Source: Alphaproteobacteria bacterium (GTDB lineage Bacteria; Pseudomonadota; Alphaproteobacteria; SMXS01). From it: 64,000 nucleotides of DNA. Below, piece after piece: positions 33,701 through 40,979 of the stretch. A program made the translations under genes and the position numbers. How positions within the stretch are numbered: position 1 is the first letter of the stretch; every line of letters starts with the position of its first letter. The notes under the pieces were generated by a model. The model saw only the letters and a program-made list of their open reading frames with translations, was not told where the DNA came from and did not search any database. The DNA is taken from assembly GCA_028284945.1 (NCBI GenBank), contig JANQQJ010000024.1:124001-188000 (forward strand). Reading direction: 5' to 3'.

Positions 33701-34633
33701 TCAATATTTGAGCCCGGTGTCGCAGAGGACCGTAACAACGCGGGCATCAGGCCCCAACCGCCTGCTCTCTAGAAGTTTAACCGCCGCGCAGACATTGGCC
33801 GCCGCCGAATAGCCAACATAGAGCCCTTCTTCTACCGCCAGACGCCTGTGCCAGAGGACCGCCTCTTCATCTGTTACGGCAATTGATTCGTCCATCAAAT
33901 CCGGCTGCCAATGCGGCGGTACAGACCCATAGCCCGTGCCCTGAATGACATGCTGCGGTTTGGTAACGGGCTTACCGGCAAGCACAGCAGCACCCGCAGG
34001 CTCGACCGCCGCGCAGAGAATGGAAGGGTGCCGTGATTTCAAATAGCGCGAAACACCAACAAACGTTCCACCCGAGCCGACCGCCACAACAAAGGCATCG
34101 AGGTCACCATCGGCCGCCGCCCATATCTCGGGGCCTGTCCCCTCTTCATGGGCGAGCACGCTACCAGGGTTGTTGAACTGGTCGACATAGTAGGCGCCCT
34201 GTTCGACGGAAATGCGCTTAGCCACATCCACCGCCGCTGCAATGTCCGCGCCCGTGACCTTGCCAGGCTCGCCGTCGACCTGCGGTACGAGGATGACCTC
34301 AACGCCCAGCTCACGCAGGATCTTAACGCGGGCCGGGCTGTTGCCTTCGGACATGGTGAGCGTGAGCGGATGGCCGAGAGCCGCACAGACCACCGCGAGC
34401 CCTGCGCCCATATTGCCGCTGGTCATTTCGACCACCGGCTGGCCGGGCACGAGGTCTCCCCGCGCCAAAGCGCGTTCGATGATCTTGAGCGCTGCGCGGT
34501 CCTTGATGCTTCCGCCAGGATTGAGGAACTCGAGCTTGGCCAGCACCTCCCCAGGTCCGCGATGGACTTTGTGTAACGGCACCAACGGGGTGTCGCCGAT
34601 CGCTGTCAGTACACCGCCTTGCCGGTCACCCAT
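33701..34633 (-). CDS. Cysteine-synthase-family PLP enzyme
   Basis: 310 residues, fold type II PLP enzyme. The lysine that binds PLP is Lys44 in NPGGSIKDRAA; TSGNMGAGLA binds the substrate and VGSGGTFVGVSRYLK the PLP phosphate. It most resembles O-acetylserine sulfhydrylases or cystathionine beta-synthases without the CBS domain. QGTGYGSVPP is the usual CysK-like C-terminal loop. Its ATG (34633) lies inside the end of a short lhr-like remnant, in the sequence CTGAATGG, exactly as the TauE-like gene's start lies inside the real lhr end. Confidence 0.9.
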   Translation of the reverse strand: MGDRQGGVLTAIGDTPLVPLHKVHRGPGEVLAKLEFLNPGGSIKDRAALKIIERALARGDLVPGQPVVEMTSGNMGAGLAVVCAALGHPLTLTMSEGNSPARVKILRELGVEVILVPQVDGEPGKVTGADIAAAVDVAKRISVEQGAYYVDQFNNPGSVLAHEEGTGPEIWAAADGDLDAFVVAVGSGGTFVGVSRYLKSRHPSILCAAVEPAGAAVLAGKPVTKPQHVIQGTGYGSVPPHWQPDLMDESIAVTDEEAVLWHRRLAVEEGLYVGYSAAANVCAAVKLLESRRLGPDARVVTVLCDTGLKY

Positions 34634-34715
34634 TCAGCTCTCCCACGAACTCGTCTGCGACTTTTTCGAGCAGCACCTCATTCACTGAGCTCTCTTCAAA
34701 GTTCCAACTGGCCAT
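34626..34715 (-). pseudogene. Remnant or duplicate of the lhr 3' end (29-codon frame)
   Basis: A 29-codon frame with its own ATG (34715) and stop (34628-34626). Its last 18 residues match the C-terminus of the Lhr helicase at 35432: 13 of 18 identical, and 42 of 52 bases match (34631-34682 against 35437-35488), with six of the ten differences at third codon positions. The region further upstream does not match. In both places the next gene starts inside the shared CTGAATGG. It begins seven bases after the TauE-like stop. It may be a scar of recombination with a relative's lhr gene, or a translation-coupling leader for the cysteine-synthase-like gene. Confidence 0.75.
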
Positions 34716-34722
34716 GACTACC

Positions 34723-35439
34723 CTAAACAAAGACCAGTATCGCGCCCAAGGCGATCAGGACGGCGTAGAGAACGCGGGTGAACAGGCTCACCGGCAGTTT
34801 TTGTCCGAGCCAACGGCCGGCAATCAGCGCCGCAAGCGCAGCGGGTATCGCATACAGATAGAGCACCCCGACTTGAACCGTCCAAAGGCCTGCCAGCCCA
34901 TGTCCCGCAGCGATGAAAAAGGCAGCGGGGAGAAAATAACCCTGCAGCGTGCCACGGAACCGATCGGGTGACCAGCCTCGGAAGGCGCCATAGATGACGA
35001 GAGGGGGCGCGTTCATATTGAAAGCGCCGCCCAGAACGCCGGCAATGAATCCGAACGGGTAAGACCAGGCGTCAGCGTGAAGCCGGGGGGTAGAGACCTT
35101 CAAGAGGCTGTAGACGCCAATCAGGATCAGCAACCCACCCAGCACTTGCCGCCCCGTCCGCTCTGGCAGAACCTCCAACATCAAAATCCCAACAGCGATG
35201 CCAGGCACTGTAGCTACCAATAACCGCAGGGCAGACGGCCACTCGACATGGGCGCGGTCCAGCCAAAGCAGCAGCACGATGTTCGTTCCCATCACGAGTG
35301 CAACGAGCGGCGTCGCGGTCGTCAAACCGACGCCCAGCGCCAACAACGGCATCGCGACAAGCCCAGCGCCAAATCCAAAAGCACCATGAACGGCTGACGC
35401 AAAGGCCAACACCGCGACCGTCACGGCCAAACTATCCAT
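34723..35439 (-). CDS. Sulfite exporter TauE/SafE (TSUP) family protein
   Basis: 238 residues with seven to eight membrane helices in two repeats. The pattern GFGAGLVAMPLLALGVGLTTATPLVAL at the start (given by parts) and GFIAGVLGGAFNMNAPPLVIYG in the second half define the TSUP family, which moves sulfonates, sulfite or other small anions. Its start codon overlaps the end of lhr by eight bases, so translation is coupled to the repair helicase, an odd pairing. Together with the cysteine-synthase-like and LysE-like genes it may form a small sulfur or amino-acid passenger set. Confidence 0.88.
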   Translation of the reverse strand: MDSLAVTVAVLAFASAVHGAFGFGAGLVAMPLLALGVGLTTATPLVALVMGTNIVLLLWLDRAHVEWPSALRLLVATVPGIAVGILMLEVLPERTGRQVLGGLLILIGVYSLLKVSTPRLHADAWSYPFGFIAGVLGGAFNMNAPPLVIYGAFRGWSPDRFRGTLQGYFLPAAFFIAAGHGLAGLWTVQVGVLYLYAIPAALAALIAGRWLGQKLPVSLFTRVLYAVLIALGAILVFV

Positions 35440-37978
35440 TCAGTTCTTCCATGAAGTCGTCGGCGACTTCTTCAAGCAGGGCTTCATTGGCTTCACCGGC
35501 AATGGGCACTTTGCTGATTTCAAGCATGACCGGCACAGCAAGTGGCGAAATTCGTTCCAAGTGTTTCACCATCAGGCTGTCTGGCGCCTGAACACGCTCC
35601 AGCAAGCCGCGCATGCGCGCCAGATCAAGCAGGCCGGAGGACACATCCTCGCGGGTGGCCTGCAACAGAATATGATCGGGTTCGTGGCGCACCAGCACTT
35701 CATAAATCAGGTCAGAGGAAATGTTCATCTGCCGCCCGGTCTTTTCCTTGCCGGGATGCTTGCGGTCAATCAGCCCGGCAATGGTCGCGACATTACGGAA
35801 TGTCCGCTTGAGCAGATTGGATTCGGTCATCCAGTCATCAAGTCCGTCATCGATGCCTTTGTCGCTGAACAGCGCATTCATATCGGCCCGTGACAGGTCA
35901 CCCAGCGCCCAGATCGCCAGCGCATAATCATTGGCCATGAACCCCATGGGTTTGAACCCGGCCTCTTCCAGCCGTTTGGTCAAAAGCATGCCCAGCGTCT
36001 GATGCGCCAGGCGCCCCTCGAATGGATAACAAGTCATGTAGAACTTGCGGGCACGGGGAAAGGTCTCAATCAGCATCTGGTCGGCGCGCGGAATACCGGA
36101 TTTATCGCGCTGCAGCTCAAGCCACCACCGTACCTGCCCGGGAAGTCCGGTCCAGGTCTTGGGATCGGCCAGAATGGCCCGGACCCGTTCGGCCAGAAAG
36201 GTCGAGAGTGGGAACTTGCCCCCCTGATAGGACGGCACCATCGGTTCCTTATCGTTGGTGCGCGAGGCAAAGGCCTCTGCTTCGGCCAGCCCCTCAAACC
36301 GCCAGACCTTGCCCGCGAACAGGAACGTATCGCCGGGGCGAAGCTGTTCGATGAACCACTCTTCTACTTCGCCGATGGACGCCCCGGCACGGCCCACGGG
36401 CCTGCCACCCACTTGCGAGATACCCTGCCGGACCCGTTTCTTGCCTGCCGCGACCGCGCGCAGCTTCAGCATGGGCGCTTCAACGATGGTGCCGGCATTC
36501 AAGCGGTACTGCTGGGCCACCTTTCGCGACGCGACGGTCAGCCGTCCGTCCGCCAGTTTTTCCAGCTTCTTGTATTGATCATAGCGGCGCAGGGCGTAGC
36601 CGCCGGTGGCGACGAAATCGACCACCCGCTCGAACGTCTCGTAATCAAGCTCAGCGAAGGGTGCTGCTGCGGTCACTTCGTCATAGAGGTCAGGCATCAG
36701 AAACGGCTCGCCACACGCCCGGCCCAGCACATGCTGGGCCAGCACATCCAGCCCGCCGGGCCGTGGCAGGTCACCATCATGGATGCCTTCGGCGATGGCG
36801 TTCTTGGCCGACTGGCACTCCAGCACCTCGAACCGGTTGGACGGCACAAAGAGCGCATTGGATGGTTCATCCAGTCTGTGATTGGCGCGGCCAATCCGCT
36901 GCATCATCCGCGACGACCCCTTGGGCGCGCCGAGCTGGATCACCAGATCAATGGCGCCCCAGTCCACCCCCAGTTCGAGCGTCGACGTGCAGACCACGGC
37001 GCGCAGATCACCGCGGGTCATGGCGGCTTCCACCCGGCGGCGTTGTTCCACAGACAGCGACCCGTGATGAAGCGCGATGGGCAGTTGATCTTCATTGAGG
37101 TGCCACAGATTTTGAAACGTCATTTCCGCCTGGGAGCGTGTGTTGACGAAGACCAGCGCGCATTTCACCTGCTTGATCGCCGCCATGATGTCTTCAGCCG
37201 CATAGGCTGAGCTGTGCCCCGACCAGGGCACGCGCGCCTGACTGTCCAATACAGAGACCTGCGGCGGTGCGCCCGCATCGGCCACGATCAGGTCAGCCAA
37301 AACCGGCGTGTCTTTTTCCTGCGGCATCAAATAGCGGCACAACCGGTCCGGATCGGCCACCGTAGCCGACAGGCCGATTCGGCGCATATGGGGCGCGATA
37401 GCCGACAGGCGGCCCAGCGCAAGCGCCAACAGGTCACCCCGTTTGGTGTTTTCCAGCGCGTGAAGCTCATCAATGATGATCGCCTGAACGGTCTTGAACA
37501 GCGCCCGGCCATCCCGGTGCGCCAAGAGCAACGAAACCTGTTCCGGCGTGGTCAGCAGAATTTCCGGTGGGTCGCGGCGCTGGCGGGTCTTTTTCGCCGA
37601 TGGCGTATCGCCGGTCCGCGTCTCGATTCGGATGTCGAGCCCCATTTCAGCCACTGGCGCTTCGAGATTACGCGCAATATCAACAGCGAGCGCTTTAAGC
37701 GGCGAGATATAAAGCGTGTGCAGACCGCGTCGGCGTTTCAGCGGGTGCTGTTCGTGATCACCGATAATCTCAATCAAGCTGGGCAGGAACCCCGCCAAGG
37801 TCTTGCCCGCGCCAGTAGGCGCGACCAAGAGTGCAGACCGTCCTTCGGCTGCTGCGTCAATTAGATCGAGCTGATGACGGCGCGGCGCCCAGCCGCGTGC
37901 CGCGAACCAGTCCGTCACCACCGCCGGAAGGGCGGTGTCGGCTTTCGGCTTGACGGCACGGGTCTCCATAGGGCTCAC
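35432..37978 (-). CDS. lhr: Ligase-associated DNA-damage response DExH helicase (Lhr type)
   Basis: 848 residues, superfamily 2 helicase. Walker A APTGAGKT (53-60), DELH box (170-173), SAT motif (LSATVADPD), and motif VI QRIGRANHR are seen, then the winged-helix and Lhr-core domains. It is the helicase component of the four-gene ligase-associated system with the exonuclease and ligase that diverge from it. Start at GTG 37978, with an ATG three codons later as an alternative. The shared upstream region holds a LexA-type box 11 bases from the start. The 3' end overlaps a TauE-like gene and has a partial duplicate at 34626-34715. Confidence 0.93.
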   Translation of the reverse strand: MSPMETRAVKPKADTALPAVVTDWFAARGWAPRRHQLDLIDAAAEGRSALLVAPTGAGKTLAGFLPSLIEIIGDHEQHPLKRRRGLHTLYISPLKALAVDIARNLEAPVAEMGLDIRIETRTGDTPSAKKTRQRRDPPEILLTTPEQVSLLLAHRDGRALFKTVQAIIIDELHALENTKRGDLLALALGRLSAIAPHMRRIGLSATVADPDRLCRYLMPQEKDTPVLADLIVADAGAPPQVSVLDSQARVPWSGHSSAYAAEDIMAAIKQVKCALVFVNTRSQAEMTFQNLWHLNEDQLPIALHHGSLSVEQRRRVEAAMTRGDLRAVVCTSTLELGVDWGAIDLVIQLGAPKGSSRMMQRIGRANHRLDEPSNALFVPSNRFEVLECQSAKNAIAEGIHDGDLPRPGGLDVLAQHVLGRACGEPFLMPDLYDEVTAAAPFAELDYETFERVVDFVATGGYALRRYDQYKKLEKLADGRLTVASRKVAQQYRLNAGTIVEAPMLKLRAVAAGKKRVRQGISQVGGRPVGRAGASIGEVEEWFIEQLRPGDTFLFAGKVWRFEGLAEAEAFASRTNDKEPMVPSYQGGKFPLSTFLAERVRAILADPKTWTGLPGQVRWWLELQRDKSGIPRADQMLIETFPRARKFYMTCYPFEGRLAHQTLGMLLTKRLEEAGFKPMGFMANDYALAIWALGDLSRADMNALFSDKGIDDGLDDWMTESNLLKRTFRNVATIAGLIDRKHPGKEKTGRQMNISSDLIYEVLVRHEPDHILLQATREDVSSGLLDLARMRGLLERVQAPDSLMVKHLERISPLAVPVMLEISKVPIAGEANEALLEEVADDFMEELNG

Positions 37979-37988
37979 TTTACCGGCG

Positions 37989-38003
37989 GAACAGAATAAG
38001 AAC
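37989..38003. promoter_or_regulatory. LexA (SOS) box in the lhr / exonuclease divergent promoter
   Basis: GAAC-AGAATAA-GAAC on the plus strand reads GTTC-N7-GTTC on the minus strand, the direct-repeat operator known for alphaproteobacterial LexA. It lies 11 bases upstream of the lhr start and 44 bases upstream of the exonuclease start. TAGAAT at 38027-38032 could be the -10 of the rightward promoter, with the box covering its -35 position. This was the only such box I found in an intergenic region of the window. Confidence 0.75.
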
Positions 38004-38046
38004 AGAGGATTCTTGGGCGGCCGGTCTAGAATACTGGCACCCCCGT

Positions 38047-39075
38047 ATGAAACGAGTGATGGTCACGTTTTCAGACATCCTGATGCCGACCAAGGCCGGG
38101 CTCTATTGCCCGCCGGGGGACTTCTATATCGATCCCACGCGCCAGGTGGACAGGGCCGTGGTCACCCATGGCCATGCCGACCATGCGCGTGCCGGTCATG
38201 GTGCGGTACTGGCGACCCGCCAAACGCTCGCAATCATGGGGTCGCGTTATGGCGCCAATTTCACCCCGGCGCAGCAGACTGCCGCGCTGGGTGAACGCCA
38301 CAAGATCGGCGATGCCACAGTCTGGCTCGCCCCCGCCGGTCATGTGCTGGGCAGCGCCCAAGCGGTGATTGAAGCCAAGGGTGTGCGCATCGTCGTCTCC
38401 GGCGACTATAAGCGCCGCCGCGATCCGACCTGCGCCCGGTTTGAGCCCGTACCCTGCGATGTTTTCGTAACCGAAGCGACCTTTGCCCTGCCTGTTTTCC
38501 GCCACCCGGATGACACGGGCGAAGTAGCCAAGGCGCTGCATATGCTGGAGGTGTTTCCAGAGCGTTGCGTGCTGCTGGGGGCCTATTCGCTGGGCAAGGC
38601 ACAGAGGCTGATCGGTCTCGCGCGCGAAGCCGGGCATGACGCACCGATCTATCTGCATGGCGCCGTTGAAAAGCTGTGTACCCTCTATGAAACCCTGGGG
38701 GTACGGCTGGGCGATCTGCGCCCGGTGATGAAAGCCGAGAAGGACGAGATGCGCGGGCACCTGATCGTCGCGCCGCCGCAGTCGCTCAATGACAAATGGT
38801 CCCGGCGCCTGCCGGACCCGGTCGCTGCCTTTGCCAGCGGCTGGATGCGGGTACGGGCGCGGGCCAGGCAACGCGGTGTTGAATTACCGCTGATCATTTC
38901 GGATCACGCGGACTGGGATGAACTGACCACGACAATTGAAGAGCTGCGCCCGGAGGAAGTCTGGGTCACCCATGGGCGCGAAGATGCGCTGGTGCACTGG
39001 GCCGGCACGCAGGGCATCAACGCGCGTCCGCTATCACTGGTCGGTTATGACGAGGAAGGCGGGGACCACGGATGA
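38047..39075 (+). CDS. Ligase-associated DNA-damage response exonuclease (metallo-beta-lactamase fold)
   Basis: 342 residues. The MBL metal motif THGHADHARAG (His41, His43, Asp45, His46) is present, and the C-terminal half carries the ISDHADWDEL histidine typical of beta-CASP-related DNA exonucleases. It belongs to the same cassette as lhr, pdeM and the ligase. It is divergent from lhr, and its stop overlaps the start of the ligase gene (ATGA). The ATG at 38047 or 38059 could serve as start; neither has a strong ribosome site. Confidence 0.92.
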   Translation: MKRVMVTFSDILMPTKAGLYCPPGDFYIDPTRQVDRAVVTHGHADHARAGHGAVLATRQTLAIMGSRYGANFTPAQQTAALGERHKIGDATVWLAPAGHVLGSAQAVIEAKGVRIVVSGDYKRRRDPTCARFEPVPCDVFVTEATFALPVFRHPDDTGEVAKALHMLEVFPERCVLLGAYSLGKAQRLIGLAREAGHDAPIYLHGAVEKLCTLYETLGVRLGDLRPVMKAEKDEMRGHLIVAPPQSLNDKWSRRLPDPVAAFASGWMRVRARARQRGVELPLIISDHADWDELTTTIEELRPEEVWVTHGREDALVHWAGTQGINARPLSLVGYDEEGGDHG

Positions 39076-40652
39076 ACCGTTTTGCGGCCCTTCTCGACCG
39101 ACTCGCCTATGCATCAGGCCGCAACGACAAGCTGGCCCTGATCAAAGATCATTTCGCTACCGTTTCTGATCCGGACCGTGGTTATGCCCTCGCCGCGCTG
39201 ACCGGCGGGCTGGATTTCAAACACGCCAAACCGGCGCTGATCCGGGGCCTTGTCGAGGAGCGGACGGACCCGGTGTTGTTCCGCCTGTCCTATGATTATG
39301 TGGGCGATATGGCAGAGACCATCTCGCTGTTATGGCCGGCCAAGCATGGCGTCAACCGGGTGCCGGAATTGACTGAGATCGTTGAGACCCTGCGTGAAAC
39401 GTCCAAGTCGGACATGCCGGGGCTGATCGCCGGCTGGCTGGACGCACTTGATGAAAATGGCCGCTGGGCGCTGATCAAACTGATTACCGGGGGCCTGCGA
39501 ATTGGGGTCTCATCACGCCTCGCCAAAACCGCGCTGGCGCAATATGGCGATCTCGACCTCAAGGAGGTGGAAGAAATCTGGCACGGGCTGGAGGCGCCCT
39601 ATATCGATCTCTTCGCCTGGGCAGACGGCACGGGACCGCGCCCCGAACCCGATATTGCTGCTCCCTTCCGGCCCGTGATGCTGGCGCATCCGGTTGAAGA
39701 TGCCGATTTTGCCAAGCTGAGCCCGGCCGATTTCCGCGCCGAGTGGAAGTGGGATGGTGTGCGGGTACAAGCGGTTGCCGCAGGCGGAGAACGCCGGCTT
39801 TACAGCCGCACCGGCGAAGACATGACCGGTACCTTTCCCGACCTGATCGAGGCAATGAATTTCGACGCCGCCATCGACGGCGAGTTGCTGGTGGTGCGTG
39901 ACGGACAGGTCGCGCCATTCGGTGACCTGCAAAAACGGCTCAATCGCAAGACAACATCAAAGAAGCTCCTGAACGAGTTTCCCGCCGCAATCCGCGCCTA
40001 TGATCTGTTGTTTGAAAGCGGCGAAGACCTGCGCATCCTGCCTTTCGATGAACGCAGGAAACGGCTGGAGAACTGGGTGGAACGCCTGAACCATCCGCGC
40101 ATCAGCCTGTCGCCCCTAATCGATTTTCAAAGTTTCGACGATTTAGACCGCATCCGGAATGACCCCGCTGCCCAAAGTATTGAAGGGGTGATGCTGAAGC
40201 GGGGCGATAGCGTTTACGAAGCCGGGCGTCCGAAGGGTCCGTGGTTCAAATGGAAGCGGGACCCGTATCTCGTTGATGCGGTGCTGCTTTATGCCCAGCG
40301 CGGCCACGGCAAACGCTCCAGCTTCTATTCCGACTATACGTTCGGCGTGTGGCGCGACGGCGAACTGGTCCCTGTCGGCAAGGCCTATTTCGGATTCACC
40401 GACGCGGAACTGAAACAGATCGACAAGTTCGTCCGCGACAATACCGAAGACAGTTTCGGCCCGGTGCGGCAAGTCACCCACGAGCCCGACCACGGGCTGG
40501 TCTTCGAAGTGGCATTTGAAGGATTAAACCGATCAACCCGGCACAAATCCGGCCTGGCCATGCGCTTCCCGCGGATTCACCGCATCAGATGGGACAAACC
40601 CCCGCACGAAGCCGACAAGATCGAAGCGCTGGAAAGCCTTTTACCCGCCTAA
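39072..40652 (+). CDS. ATP-dependent DNA ligase, cassette type
   Basis: 526 residues. N-terminal DNA-binding domain (about 1-200), nucleotidyltransferase domain with the adenylated lysine Lys226 in EWKWDGVR, then LYSRTGED, DGELLVV, EGVMLKRG and FKWKRDP, and a C-terminal OB fold. It matches the LigC/cisplatin-group ligases of the ligase-associated DNA-damage response. It is translationally coupled to the exonuclease. The main replicative NAD-dependent ligase would be elsewhere in the genome. Confidence 0.93.
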   Translation: MNRFAALLDRLAYASGRNDKLALIKDHFATVSDPDRGYALAALTGGLDFKHAKPALIRGLVEERTDPVLFRLSYDYVGDMAETISLLWPAKHGVNRVPELTEIVETLRETSKSDMPGLIAGWLDALDENGRWALIKLITGGLRIGVSSRLAKTALAQYGDLDLKEVEEIWHGLEAPYIDLFAWADGTGPRPEPDIAAPFRPVMLAHPVEDADFAKLSPADFRAEWKWDGVRVQAVAAGGERRLYSRTGEDMTGTFPDLIEAMNFDAAIDGELLVVRDGQVAPFGDLQKRLNRKTTSKKLLNEFPAAIRAYDLLFESGEDLRILPFDERRKRLENWVERLNHPRISLSPLIDFQSFDDLDRIRNDPAAQSIEGVMLKRGDSVYEAGRPKGPWFKWKRDPYLVDAVLLYAQRGHGKRSSFYSDYTFGVWRDGELVPVGKAYFGFTDAELKQIDKFVRDNTEDSFGPVRQVTHEPDHGLVFEVAFEGLNRSTRHKSGLAMRFPRIHRIRWDKPPHEADKIEALESLLPA

Positions 40653-40975
40653 CATTCACCCTTGCTGCGCACTGAAACACCAGCCGCGGCGGCGCCACAG
40701 GCATTGCCATAGGTCCTGTCGTCACAGCCGCAGACCGGGTCATATTCCATGGTGCAGGCATCCGGCTTACGCGCGCACACGCCCGTCTGGTCCGCCGCGC
40801 CACAGGTGCCGCCGGGGATAGAACAGTAAAAGCCGTCTTCACAGGCCAAGCCCATCAGGCCACCACAGCCCGCTGCATTTTCGATTGGTGGATTGGCAAT
40901 TGGCGGCTGGTCTGCCTCCGGCTGCTGGCAACCGGCCATAGCTGTAATCAGGAAGATGACCGCAAATATCCGCAT
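40649..40975 (-). CDS. Kazal-type protease-inhibitor-like lipoprotein
   Basis: 108 residues. The signal sequence ends in the lipobox ITAMAGC, so the protein is probably lipidated at Cys16. After a proline-rich linker come two cysteine-rich blocks; the second, PVCGCDDRTYGNACGAAAAG to the final Cys, is a Kazal-like motif. It may inhibit serine proteases at the cell surface, for instance those of predators or competitors. ATG at 40975 is five bases after the stop of the DUF748 gene upstream, indicating one transcript. Its end overlaps that of the convergent ligase gene. Confidence 0.85.
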   Translation of the reverse strand: MRIFAVIFLITAMAGCQQPEADQPPIANPPIENAAGCGGLMGLACEDGFYCSIPGGTCGAADQTGVCARKPDACTMEYDPVCGCDDRTYGNACGAAAAGVSVRSKGEC

Positions 40976-40979
40976 AAGG

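Noticed and set aside
36002-37210. Open frame of 402 codons on the plus strand inside lhr
   Set aside because: Antisense shadow of the helicase; no domain, no start signal.
38035-38048. Possible sigma-54 promoter (TGGCAC) before the exonuclease
   Set aside because: The -12 TTGC element is missing at the right distance.
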